Source: Desmodus rotundus | Taxonomy: Eukaryota > Chordata > Mammalia > Chiroptera > Phyllostomidae | Direction of reading: 5' to 3' | NCBI RefSeq assembly: GCF_022682495.2 | Contig: NC_071391.1 | Span: forward strand, 14,731,680-14,795,679 | Length of the DNA: 64,000 nt | In this document: positions 52,358 through 62,150 of the stretch, piece by piece | Position numbering within the stretch: position 1 is the first letter of the stretch | How the letters are laid out: each line of letters opens with the position of its first letter | Made by a program: the position numbers and the translations under genes | The notes under the pieces: generated by a model | Databases searched by the model: none | What the model saw: only the letters and a program-made list of their open reading frames with translations | Told to the model about the DNA's origin: nothing

Positions 52358-52575
52358 AATAAGTTTATTGAACACTTGGTATGTTCCAGGCACTGAGTAT
52401 TATTATTTCATTTCAACCTCACAATAACCCATAGCCACCCATCGTATGCAATTAGTATCTCCATCCTCCTGATGGAAAACAAAGTTCAGAGAGGTTAAGA
52501 AACCTGCCTATGGTCACCCAGCTAGTAAGCAGGAGAATTGGGGTTTTTACCCATGTCTCTTTGGTACTGCTGCAT
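52358..52575 (-). repeat. MIR, reverse
   Basis: 'gttccaggcactgagtatta', 'caacctcacaataacccata' and 'gttcagagaggttaagaaac', then 'ggtcacccagctagtaag', match reversed MIR. Confidence 0.88.
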
Positions 52576-52639
52576 GCTCTCAACACTGCTCTGTCGTGAT
52601 CAGGAAAGCAGGAAGAGTAAGAAAAGCCTGGCCAAGGAT

Positions 52640-53005
52640 ACGGACGCACACACAGGTGTATCTATTGCCGTGAAACGAGCCACCCCAAAACTCAGTAGCT
52701 TCAAACAACCAACCCTAATTGTTTATGATTTAGGGTTTGGTAATGGGGAAGGTTCAACTAGGATGGTGCCTCTCTGCTCACGTGGTGTTGGCTGAACTGT
52801 GTTTAGGCAAGAGGAAAGGTCAGAAGGAAGGTGAGCTGAGAGCTGGCCAGTCCCAGAGGGCCTCTTTGCATGGCTGGCGTTTGGCTGGGGCTGTCAGCTT
52901 CCGTTTGCCTCCGCACGGCCTCTCCAGGGGATTTGCTCGGGCTTCTTCATGTGGCAGCTAGGCTCTAAGACAGCAAGAGTAGAAGCTGCAAGTCCTCTTA
53001 AGAAA
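52640..53005 (-). mobile_element. old LTR-like repeat, likely reverse
   Basis: 'aaacgagccaccccaaaact', 'cagtagcttcaaacaaccaa', 'tttgctcgggcttcttcatg' and 'tggcagctaggctctaagac' match the repeat type also at 23945, 41575 and 60868. Confidence 0.55.
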
Positions 53006-53034
53006 TCATCTTCATTGACTCCAAATTCCTAAAT

Positions 53035-53125
53035 TGTCTGAGTGAGGAAATTGAGGCTCAGAGAGGGGCACAGTGAGTGAGAATGGGGGGCTACGCTCCT
53101 AGTCCAGTGCCCCTCCCTGGGCCAG
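53035..53125 (-). repeat. MIR core fragment, reverse
   Basis: 'gtgaggaaattgaggctcag', then 'agaggggcacagtgagtgag', match reversed MIR. Confidence 0.75.
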
Positions 53126-53256
53126 AACTCATCGAGTAGAAGGAGGGACCTCGCGGGGCCGCTACCCATGGGCGCCTCAGGAATTGTCTTTCAGGCCCCA
53201 CAATTCCCCTGGGGAATGGAAAGAAGGAGGAGTTGGTTTCGCGACCTCTAGAGCTG

Positions 53257-53615
53257 TCTTAGTCAGTTAGGGCTACCAAAACAAAATACTATAGACAAAG
53301 CGGCTTGCAAACAACAGAAATTCATTTCTCGCAGCTCTGGAGGCCAGACATCCAAGGTTAGGGCGCCAGTGGGGTTGGGTTGCCGTGAAAGCCAACTTCT
53401 GGAGTGCAGACTGCCAACTTCTCGCTGTGCTCCCAGCGTGGCAAAAGGGCCAGGCGGCTCCGTGGGGCCTCTTTGGTAGGAGCACTAATCCCATTCCTAG
53501 GGCTCTGCCCGCACGACCCCAGCCCCTCCCAAAGGCTTCACCTCCTAATAACCTCACCTTAAGTTTTCAACATCACAAATTTTGAGGGGAAGTCAACATT
53601 CAATCTATAGCGAAG
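53257..53615 (-). mobile_element. MaLR LTR (MLT1/MST type), reverse
   Basis: Nearly complete. Reversed 3' edge 'gtcttagtcagttagggcta', then 'cagaaattcatttctcgcag', 'ctctggaggccagacatcca', 'gcactaatcccattcctagg', 'caaaggcttcacctcctaat' and the reversed 5' edge 'cattcaatctatagcg'. MaLR LTRs are relics of ERVL-related retrotransposons. No internal sequence is attached, so it appears to be a solo LTR. It is non-coding and old. Confidence 0.88.
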
Positions 53616-53739
53616 CCTCAAGCTTACTCAGCCAAAGGTCAACTTAGAGCTAATCCCCAAGGCTGACCTTGTCCCTCTCAGTCATTTCAGGAGTCAGGAT
53701 CCTGGAATCCAAACCCCAGTGTTGCTCCGCTCCCGTCCT

Positions 53740-54025
53740 CCCTCCCCACCACCCCAACCCTGTACAATACTTGTTCAGGTCCCTCGACTGGACCGTGATG
53801 GTGCCGTCCTCTGGAAATGCACACGCAGCGCGCTCAACGCGCCTCATCAGCTGACCGTTCTCATACCTGACATCCCTCAGGGTTGTGTTTATTGTCACCT
53901 CCCCCACCCGAATGCCAGCCTCTTGAAGGCACAGGCTGATTTCATTCGCAGCTGCAACTTCAGTGTCTAGGACTCTGCCTGGCCCGTGGTGGGCGCTCAG
54001 CAAAGATCTGTGAGTGGTCAATCGA
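53740..54025 (+). repeat. L2 LINE 3' region, forward
   Basis: 'ccagcctcttgaaggcacag', 'gctgatttcattcg' and 'aggactctgcctggcccgtg', then 'gtgggcgctcagcaaagat', are L2 terminal words. It contains an unusual CpG-rich inverted word, gcgcgctcaacgcgc, near 53829-53843. Confidence 0.75.
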
Positions 54026-54074
54026 ACCACGGTGTAGTGTCAGAGACTAGGAAGGATTTGGGTCTTGGTGGAGC

Positions 54075-54180
54075 CACACTTTAAACCCATGCCAACAGGG
54101 TTCCCGTTCTGGCGTGGCCCCTGACCTGCTGTGTGATCTTGGACAAGCTGCTTAACATCTCCGGGACACAGTTCTCCACA
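54075..54180 (+). repeat. MIR fragment, forward
   Basis: 'cctgctgtgtgatcttggac', then 'aagctgcttaacatctccgg', match the MIR core. Confidence 0.75.
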
Positions 54181-54249
54181 CGTGTGCTGGGGCACCGTGC
54201 CCAGGGCCTGATAGACCCTGATTCCCAAGCTTCACCCCAAACGTCCACA

Positions 54250-54362
54250 TTCAGGTGAAGAAAATGAGGATCAGAAGGTGCCCAAGGCCACACAGATTTG
54301 GGGCCAGGCTAATATTTAAACACAGACCGGTCTGACTCCAAATCTATATCTCTGCCTCCCGA
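54250..54362 (-). repeat. MIR fragment, reverse
   Basis: 'gaagaaaatgaggatcagaa', 'gtgcccaaggccacacagat' and 'accggtctgactccaaatct' match reversed MIR. Tail to tail with the forward copy upstream. Confidence 0.75.
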
Positions 54363-54479
54363 ACCCTATTTCTGCATCTGCCCCCTGAGGGTCAGACAAG
54401 AAGGTTCAGCAGGCGGGTGCTGCTCAGGTTCTTGCCCCTCACGTGCCCCCCACCCACCCACCACCCACAGCTGCAGAAC

Positions 54480-54740
54480 CGCAGCCTTCCGGGGAGAATG
54501 CCAGCTGAACAGGACGGCCGCTCTTACCGGACACATTCTGGCCACATGATTACAACTCATTTCCCAGCAGCTACTGGCAGGCGCTTATTCCCTTTTAGAA
54601 GGACAACATCAGCGGCATGTTTACGGTTTAATGTTTGTTTTTTCCTCTGCAACTCCCCACAAAACTACTGGAGAACACTTCAGTCTGCATGCTGCCTCTT
54701 CTTAAAGTGGCCACACTGGCCTTTCACGGAAGCTCGGGCA
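54480..54740. promoter_or_regulatory. single-copy block, possible regulatory element
   Basis: Repeat-free, with 'cacatgattacaactcattt', 'gcatgtttacggtttaatgt' (FOX-like TGTTTAC and TAAT) and 'acttcagtctgcatgctgcc'. Inference only. Confidence 0.27.
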
Positions 54741-54954
54741 CAGCCACCTCTTCCGTCAGCCCGTCTTGCACCCCTAATCGCTCACCCCCATTCCTCTCAA
54801 AGTTGGGCTATGGGACCTGCATGTCTGTCCCTGAGAGACCCGAGCCCCCGGGGCCCACCACCCCAGACCTGGGCAGAGGTGACCGGGAGTGTCTTCCCTC
54901 TACAAGGGGTGGCTTTGGGGACAGCATATTCTCCTGCTGTAACTGTTCATTGTT

Positions 54955-55200
54955 GTTGTTTATATAACTTTTTAATTTGAAATCAGACTCACAAAACGTT
55001 GCAAAAACAGTTGAGAGTTCTCATGCTGCACCCAGGTCCCCTTAGTGATAATATGTAAAGAAACCAAAGCACGTTGTCAAAGCCAGGAAACTGATGTGGG
55101 CACGCTATTAGCTGAGATACAGACCTCACTCAGATTGCGCCAGTTTTTGCACACACGCCAGCTGCATTGTTTTCAACCTCGCAATTGTAACAGTTGCCCA
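54955..55200 (-). mobile_element. old L1 3' UTR fragment, reverse
   Basis: 'taatttgaaatcagactcac', 'aaaacgttgcaaaaacagtt', 'aaagccaggaaactgatgtg' and 'agatacagacctcactcaga' run in the reversed order of an old L1 3' UTR. Confidence 0.65.
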
Positions 55201-55639
55201 AGCTCCCAGTTTAGAGTCAGCTGAGTTAGGAGGTTAGTGAAGACAAGCAACAGTTCCCAGGCCTGCTCCCCTCCACTTCCTCTTCTCCAGAAACAGCCTC
55301 TTTCAATTCCTTCAGCAGACCATCTGTGCTTAGCTCCTGCAGCTACAGACATGCTTGCATTGTTCTATGTTTTTAGTGGTAGGCCTTGCCCATTGCTTCC
55401 CTGCTACAGGAGAGGCCATTTTAAATCTCTGTCCTTCCCTCCCTGACCCACACTCTCATCCCTCGCATCCTCCCCAAAGAGCCACGCCATAATTTGGAGA
55501 GACTGGTGCTCAGTGTTACAACTGTTAAGAGTTCTTCGTTTGCTTAGTTTTCTGTGCACTGATCCCTAATATTATTTTAATTCAAACTCTTCGCCAATGT
55601 CCAAAGCTTTCTTGGGACTTTCATTCACATTCAACTTTC
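55201..55639. other. unassigned, possibly part of the neighbouring LINE-like DNA
   Basis: T-rich on the plus strand, but no landmark is specific enough to name a family. Confidence 0.3.
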
Positions 55640-56800
55640 CATCAGTTTCATCATTTTGAAAGAGTTCTCTCCTGGAACCTTCTGGCATTTCCAAACTGAA
55701 CTTGGCCTCTGCAGCTGGCGTCCTGGGATCTCCCTCCCCCATCAGCCTAAGGATCCCTTCACCTCTCTTCTGACTTGGATGTCCTGCTTCCTGAACCCCA
55801 GTCTTCCTGTTTCATGGTTCACCCCCTCGTTTTATTGGAGCGCATCCTTCAGAAGTTTCCTGAGAAAGAGGAGGCGGGAGGTAAGTGTCTCAAGACTTTG
55901 CATGTCTAGGATATCTTCATATTTTTGGCTTGACATAGAATGAAATTGGCATGAAATTTTTTTCAGAATTGTAAAGGTGTTGCTCCTTTGTCTTCTCGTT
56001 TCCTGAGTTTCTGTTGAGACGTTGAAAGCCTTGCTGATTCCGTGTTTACTTCTCTGCACGTTTGTCGACTCTTCCCTGTGCAGCCAACAGCCTGAAATTT
56101 CCCACTGACCTTCCCTGATGGAAACTGGCTCTGTGCACTGTGCTGATTACTTCTGATCTTGAGATGCATGTCCTTCATTTTGGGGTCATTTTCCTCAACT
56201 ATTTCAGTGATATTTTCTCCCCACCATTTTCTTTTCCTTTTTTTGGCTAAGATTTTATTTATTTATTTTTAGAAAGAGAGGAAGGGAGGGAAAAAAAGAG
56301 AGAGAAACATCAATTGGTTGCCTACCATGCACGCCCCATCGGGGACCATACCCACAACCCAGGTATGTGCCCTGACTGGGAATTGAACCAGTGACTTTTT
56401 GCTTTGCAGGACGATGCCCAACCCACTGAGCCACACCAGTTGGGGCCTCTTTCTCTTTCTAGAACTCCTATGATTTGAGTATTGGAGCTCCTGTCCCAGG
56501 CCTGTAATTTTCTTATCATTTATCTCCTCTTTTCAGTGATTTATTTCACTACATATTCTTGAGAAATGTCCTCAGCTTCATCTCCCAAGTCTTTGGTTGA
56601 GTTTTATATTTCTGCTCCCGTATTTTTTTCCAAGAGCTCTTCTTGTCCTCTTTGTTCCTTTTTTAATGGCATCGTGTTCTTTTTTCATGGATGCATTATC
56701 TTGTTATCTCTCGTTGGACCTGGGGTTTTTATTTTTATTATGTTTATGCATCTTTATGATTTTTTCTCTGTGCATACTGTCTTTTCCATCCCACAGTAAA
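55640..56800. repeat. old LINE-like block, interrupted by Ves
   Basis: 'aagagttctctcctggaacc', 'cgttttattggagcgcatcc', 'tttgcatgtctaggatatct', 'tctagaactcctatgatttg', 'tttccaagagctcttcttgt' and 'tttttcatggatgcattatc' follow a known long mammalian repeat. It is probably L1-related, but I cannot confirm the family. Ves at 56244-56446 splits it. Confidence 0.5.
56244..56446 (-). mobile_element. Ves SINE, reverse
   Basis: The reverse complement starts ggccccaactggtgtggctc, has a B-box-like 'ggttcaattcc', then 'gggcacatacctgggttgtg' and a purine-rich, A-rich tail. T-rich flanks of similar sequence on both sides may be the target duplication, but it is not clear. Confidence 0.88.
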
Positions 56801-56898
56801 TGCAGCCCCCATGAGCTCTCACTACCCCTCCCCCCACTCCGCCAGACATTGCTCACCAATCATGACGCTCCTTCCCACGGAACCTAGGGAATTTCTTA

Positions 56899-57101
56899 CC
56901 TTGGCACTTCTGCTACTTGGACAGAATCATTCTGGGCTGGAGACAAGGTGGGGTGTGGAAGTAGGGCTGTCCCACGTGCTTTAGGACTCTAGCAGCATCT
57001 CTGGCCTCTACCGCCTAAATGCCCTAACTCCAGCCCACCTGAGACCTGACATCTAGAAGTGTCCCCAGGGGGACAAAGTTGCCCCTGGTTGAGAACCACT
57101 G
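56899..57101 (-). mobile_element. MER20 hAT-type relic, reverse
   Basis: 'ttggcacttctgctacttgg', 'tctagcagcatctctggcct', 'gacatctagaagtgtcccca' and 'cccctggttgagaaccactg' run in the reversed MER20 order to its exact terminal word. Confidence 0.85.
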
Positions 57102-57539
57102 GCCCTGATTCAGCCTCAGCATCCTTGTCAACACAGGGCTCCAACAGCCACTGTCACCCTGAGCTGGCCCAGGGAATGAAACCTGTGGCAGCGCTGGCCA
57201 TGTCATACAGTTCCAAGGCCTAGGACGTTAACAACGTAATCTGGCAATTCTATGACCCAACTTCAGAGCCTTGTGTCTGAGGGTGACAGCAGACCCGAGC
57301 TGCCACTTCGTGAGAATAGACAGAGATCAGCCCCGGGCTGAGGGCTTCAGCCCTACTGTGCTGAGTCTCACATTAACAGCTGTGGCCCTGGTCGCATGGG
57401 GCTCCCAGAACCACCCAAATGTATCAGGGATGGGGGAGAGTTGTTCTTTGTCTGGTCTGCAGAGTATGGAGAGAAGGTGTGCTGGTGACCAGATGTCATC
57501 AGGGTCCTGACCGCTCCTGACCTTGATCTTTGCACAGAG
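57102..57539. other. unassigned sequence
   Basis: No repeat or exon recognised. Confidence 0.35.
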
Positions 57540-57690
57540 CCTGGGTCCTGGCAGGGAGTCAGAATAGCCTCAGGGCGATCATGCCTGTCACCACGCAGGT
57601 TCCTGGGCCCCAACTCAGGGCTTCTGAGTCGGCATCTTGGAGGCAGGGTCTGCAATCTGCCTTGTTAACCAGCTCTCTGGCTGAAAACTA
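57540..57690 (+). mobile_element. MER5A/MER58-type hAT-Charlie relic
   Basis: 'gttcctgggccccaactcag', 'ggcttctgagtcgg' and 'agggtctgcaatctgccttg', then 'ttaaccagctc', match the central and 3' part. Confidence 0.65.
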
Positions 57691-57764
57691 GCGCCCTGGG
57701 TAAAACACAACAGACGTCGACTCTAATTCAAGTCCTGGTCGTGCTTCTTGGTGATACGCCACCC

Positions 57765-58015
57765 AAATAGCTAATATCTCTAAGAATGACTAATACCTGT
57801 TCAGGGTTCGTTACGTGCCAAGCAGTGTGCTCAACTTGAGCATGCGTTAGCTTAGTTAATCAATCACTCTATGGCCGGTTTTATTTTTAACATGTTTTAG
57901 ATGGAAACAAAGGCGGTTGTGTTACTCAGGATCACACAGCTCGGAGGCGGGCAAAGCTGGGACCTGTACCGAGCGGTCTGCTGCCACACTCTTTGCAATG
58001 ACACTAGATTCTCGA
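57765..58015 (-). repeat. MIR, nearly full length, reverse
   Basis: 'aaatagctaatatctctaag', 'gttacgtgccaagcagtgtg' and 'aggatcacacagctcggagg' follow the reversed MIR order. Confidence 0.8.
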
Positions 58016-58084
58016 CAGCTGAGCACAAGCTCTGGCTGCAGGGGATCATGAGCTTTGCTGTCATGTCCTACGTGAACGAAGGGT

Positions 58085-58240
58085 AGCTTTTGTTATCGCC
58101 AATGCTATGAGGCAAGAACCATTAGCCCCATTGCATGAAAGACACTGAGGCTCGGAGACCCTAGGCGACTGTTTCTAGAAAGTAGCAGAGTCAGGACTCG
58201 GACCCAAATCTGCGTGACTTCCAAGCCTCGCTTCTCAAGC
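58085..58240 (-). repeat. MIR, reverse
   Basis: 'cattagccccattgcatgaa', 'agacactgaggctcggagac' and 'gactcggacccaaatctgcg' match reversed MIR. Same orientation as the copy 70 bases upstream. Confidence 0.75.
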
Positions 58241-58487
58241 TTCCTGGGTTCAGTCCCTCCCCTGCCCGCTCTGGGGGCAGGTATGATCCGTAAGCAGGTT
58301 CTCACAAATAGGCAGGTGAGTTTGACCTCCGGTCCTGCCCCTCTGGGGGTGTTGTAATGCCCTGCCCAGGACTTTGTCCGTATCATCCCCCCCTTGACCC
58401 AGATAGCCAAAGACACTCTGCGGCATGAGAGCGGGTGGTTTCAGCAGATAGGGTGAATTTTAGGGTAGAAAGTTTAGATTTTTCAAT

Positions 58488-58765
58488 TTCTCACCAATTC
58501 AATCACCCAATGAATTTTTGTAAGTCCAACCATATGGCAAGACTGAGGAAGTAACAATGAATTAAATAAAAAAGTTTCCATCCTATTGGGATGAGACAAC
58601 CTGTAAAGGGAATAATAAATACATAATTCAAAATAAGTTAGGCTAAGGGGAGAGCAAGCAGCAGAGAGGGGATAAGGAATGGCCTCTCTTGGGAGGTGAC
58701 AATTGATGGGATGACCTACAGGAAGCCACGGAGTGAGCTGCAGGGACATCTGGGTGGGGGGACCT
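58488..58765 (-). repeat. L2-like fragment, reverse
   Basis: 'gtttccatcctattgggatg', 'gggaataataaatacataat' and 'ctctcttgggaggtgacaat' follow the reversed LINE family order seen at 29.4 and 50.3 kb. Confidence 0.6.
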
Positions 58766-59144
58766 CAGAAGAGGCAGGCAAGGAAGTGTGTGAGAGAGGG
58801 TGGGGGGGCCCACACAACGTGCTGGGCTGGGGGAGAAAATGTCATTCCTGCGGAAATAGTTCTGACCAAGTTCACTTGAAGTCTCTAAGACAATGAGGGG
58901 AAAAGGAAGACGCCAGCTCTGGCCAGACCAAAATTAGGTCGCAGCTGAGCTTTCTGCAAGGAGAGCAAAGAGGCTTCCTTCCCTGGTGGCCCTGAGCACT
59001 TCTGGAGGGGAGCGGACCAGGGCCTCCCTGCTCACCCCTGAACATGGAGTACTGGGGGGCCTTTCAGACATCACATGGGAACTGAGGCCCTGCTATCACG
59101 TAGGCTTTCTATCAGGGGTTGTACACACCACCTTGCAACCTGGG
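58766..59144. other. unassigned sequence
   Basis: A GGGTGGGGGGGCCC run lies near 58800. Otherwise nothing recognised. Confidence 0.35.
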
Positions 59145-59280
59145 GGTAGGAAGTACTGATTGCATTTTACATCTGAGGAAACTAAAATTAACTTTGTCCC
59201 TGGAAGGTGACAGAAAAATAGCTTGAGCCCAAATCTGTGCAGAACCCATGTTCTTGCAATTACATGATGCCAAGAAGACC
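59145..59280 (-). repeat. MIR, diverged, reverse
   Basis: 'gattgcattttacatctgag', then 'gaaactaaaattaactttgt' and 'cttgagcccaaatctgtgca', match reversed MIR. Confidence 0.65.
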
Positions 59281-59349
59281 AAGAGCTTTAGAAGCAATTA
59301 CCCAGACTGCAAGGTGAGAAGAGCAGAACATCCAGAATGTCCACTACAC

Positions 59350-59537
59350 GGGTGGATGAATGGGTAGGTGGATGGATGGAAGGTGGATGGAAGGTGGATG
59401 GATGGTGGATGGACGGGTGGATGGATGGATGGGTGGGTGATGGATGGAAGGTGGATGGATGGGTGGGTGAGGGATGGATAGATGGATGGATGGATGGATG
59501 GTGGATGGAGGGATGGAAGGTGGGGGAATGGATGGAC
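59350..59537 (+). repeat. (GGAT)n minisatellite with higher-order pattern
   Basis: Almost entirely ggat, gggt and ggaa words for about 190 bases. A longer period is visible: 'tggatggatgggtgggtg' occurs at about 59417 and again at about 59452, roughly 35 bases apart. In-frame reading gives Trp/Met/Asp/Gly peptides, so frames crossing it are spurious. Confidence 0.95.
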
Positions 59538-59589
59538 AATGACAGACACAGATAAGCAAGCAGACCTTTTTCTATAACTTTTGTGCCTA

Positions 59590-59670
59590 TGTTTTCAAAA
59601 AATGTATGTCCCTTTTTGAGCCTCAGGGTCTCCATCTAAAAAATTAGAGGGCTGAACTTGACCAGGTATT
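59590..59670 (+). repeat. MIR-core-like fragment, weak
   Basis: 'tttgagcctcagggtctcca', then 'tctaaaaaattagagggctg', resemble the MIR 'gcctcagtttcctcatctgt' region. Confidence 0.45.
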
Positions 59671-60509
59671 TTCAAACTTTTGTTTTAGCGAAATCCTTTC
59701 GTTAAAGCTACCTAGCAGGGAAGTTAGGCATGATGAAAGAATTGTTCTGGATGGGGTTGGGGAAAGAGGTGGGCAGGGTACAAGAAGCTCTGCTTCTGGA
59801 CCCACCCTCATGTTCTGTAGGAGCACCAGAGACACCTCTGCAAGACCAAGGAAGGCCTTGGAGAAAGGTGATCCAGAACATTCTGGTTTCAGAAACAAGC
59901 ACAGGCATATTGGTGGTGGGTAACAGAGGAATGGGACATCTTAGCCAAATCCCTAGCCTTTCCTGACCACATCAAATATCACTGCCTAGTGGGTTAGCAA
60001 GGACCTGCCCGGTGAAAGCTAGCCCAGGGGAACACAGTGCTGTCTGCTTCTAGCTTTCCAGAGGATGTGAACGTGGGAGAATTGGACATTACTTGCAACC
60101 CTGACACATTGCTCACTCAGCTCAGGGCACCATAGAGAGATGCAAGTAACTCTGAGCAAACTCTGCCACCTCCTGTGTCCCATTCAAGGATCAGACCACA
60201 GGGTGAGAGCTGATCCACATGGCCAACCTCAATCACTGGGTGATGGGCTTCTGTGGGTTCTCCCAGAAGGTGGGACTAGCCAGACCAGGCAGAACCTTCA
60301 TCTGATTGGTCTGGGGATGCAGAGCCCACCAGGCTGAGAAATGCTGGAGCCGCCGTGGCTGGGTACGGACCATTCTGTGTGCTGGTACCAGGGACCATAC
60401 TCTTGGAGGGAGTACCATCCCAGGAAATTGGGGGAGTCCACATGGACAGGACTCCCATAGAGTTCTTGGGAGAGGAATATCCTAATTTCTCTGTTGTACG
60501 ACATTCTGC
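59671..60509. other. unassigned sequence
   Basis: A weak MER5A-like word 'catctgattggtctggggat' lies near 60299. Otherwise nothing recognised. Confidence 0.35.
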
Positions 60510-60630
60510 TCAAAGCATAATGCTGAATGTTTAGGTACAAGGAATCAGCAAGACCTGGGCTTGAGTCCAACTCTGCGCTTCACTGATCAGATGACGTTTA
60601 GCAAGTTACCCGCGGTGTCAGAGCCTGAGG
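60510..60630 (+). repeat. MIR head fragment, forward
   Basis: 'aagacctgggcttgagtcca', then 'actctgcgcttcactgatca' and 'gacgtttagcaagttacccg', match the MIR head. Confidence 0.65.
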
Positions 60631-60679
60631 GCAGAGAGGGGAATGCCTGGGGCTGTCTGTCTGGGTTATACTCCATGTA

Positions 60680-61530
60680 CTTAGGATGGGGTCCCAACTG
60701 CTTAGCGTGACCGACCTGGCCTCAGTCTACGTCCCAGCCTCACTGGGCATCACTCTCCTCTCTCTCCCTCCCTAGACTTATATTCTCAAGGTTTCCTCTG
60801 AAGGGCTCTTCTCCCTTTCCCCCCTCTCTCTGCATGGGTGTATCCTCTTATTTCCTTTTACAGAACAGTAGGTGCTGTAACAAATGAACTCTAAACAGCA
60901 TGGCTTAGGGTAACAGAAGTTTATTTACTGTCCTTGTAGCAGTACCAAGTGGGTGTTCCTGCCCTGCGGGTGGCTCTGCTCCACCCAGACTTGGGAATCG
61001 GCCTCCTTCTGCCCCGCGGCTCTGCCATCCCCTTCCGAGTCTGCATCCAGGTGGGGGAAGGAGACCCTGGGAAGACACACCTGTTTCTTAGAAGCCTTAG
61101 CCCAGGAATGGCACACATAGCCTCCACTCACGTTCTGCCCGCGAGATCTCATCACGGGCCCACACCAGCAAGGGGAGGGGAGGCTGGAAGAGGTAGTCCC
61201 TTTCAATGACAAATCTACACCATGGAAGGGGAATGTGAATTTTGAGCGACAACCAGCCATCTCTACTATATCTGGTTGTTTCACCTCACCCTCCAGGCGT
61301 CAAGTTAAATGTTGCTTCCTCCTGGAAGCCTGCTTTGAGTCTCCAGGTATGGGGATTAGACACCCCTTCTGTGTTCTTCCAGCATCCCTATCCTTCCCTG
61401 TATCACATTATAGTATGCCTCGTTTGTGTCTAGAAACAGAACATAAGCACCTTGAGATCACAATCTGTGAGGAGCCAGCCTGATGCCTGGGACATAGTGG
61501 GCACCATAGATTATCAGATGGATGGATGGA
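60680..61530 (+). repeat. L2 LINE 3' region, apparently split by another repeat
   Basis: The first part ('gtcccaactgcttagcgtga', 'ccgacctggcc') spans about 60685-60865. The second ('tgttgcttcctcctggaagc' near 61310, then 'cctgatgcctgggacatagt') resumes at about 61265 and ends at 61530. The unrelated repeat at 60868-61230 lies between them. A short (GGAT)n tail at 61516-61537 closes it. Confidence 0.65.
60868..61230 (-). mobile_element. old LTR-like repeat inserted in L2, likely reverse
   Basis: 'taggtgctgtaacaaatgaa', 'acagcatggcttagggtaac' and 'agaagtttatttactgtcct' match the left edge of the repeat type at 23945, 41575 and 52640. It interrupts the L2 order. Confidence 0.5.
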
Positions 61531-62009
61531 TGGATCAGATTTTGGCATGCAAATCTTCCCCATGCAAGCCTTCAAGCTTCCCCATGCCTCACTGCCTCTT
61601 CCTTCTCTGAAAGCTGGCGGTGAACTGGAGACTTCCTGAGTGTACGTTCTCGTGGCAGTGCTGTGACACCTCTACTGTTGAGGAGCCACCCGCATGGGCA
61701 GAAGGCTGCTTCTCCTTCCGCTCCACTGTTCTGGCAGCCCCAGGTGGGACTAGTGCCCTGGGTCTCAGCCCAAAACCTGCTGTAGCCCACGGGCCAGCTC
61801 CCTTCCACCAACGCTAGAGCACCTGCTTCCTTCGCTCCTTCCATGGGGAGGGCCCCATGAACCCCACCAAACAAACGCCCCTTCTTCCTCTGTCCTTATC
61901 CTTTACACTTGCAAGAACTCGCAAAACTGCTATATGAACTATATGGCAGCTGTATGGTAAAAGAAGTGCATTTTAATAGGAATTCAAAGCTTAAGCCCAA
62001 AGCTCTGCT
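61531..62009. other. unassigned sequence
   Basis: No feature recognised. Confidence 0.35.
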
Positions 62010-62150
62010 AGTGAAAGTTTGTAAAACTCGGATTCTATGCTTGACTCCGCATGCCCTTGGGCAAGTCACTTTACAATTTCAAGTCTTATTTTTTAATTCA
62101 GGAAGTGGGAATAATGAGAATAATCTTTATGTTGCACAGAAGTGAGGAAT
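62010..62150 (+). repeat. MIR, diverged, forward
   Basis: 'tatgcttgactccgcatgcc', 'cttgggcaagtcactttaca' and 'aggaagtgggaataatgaga', then 'ataatctttatgttgcacag', match MIR. Confidence 0.75.

Noticed and set aside
59350..59537. CRISPR-like array
   Set aside because: Short-unit satellite in a mammalian genome, with no spacers of uniform length and no associated genes.
59288..59635. Pro/Ser/His-rich and Trp/Asp/Gly-rich peptides on both strands
   Set aside because: Both come from reading the GGAT minisatellite in frame.
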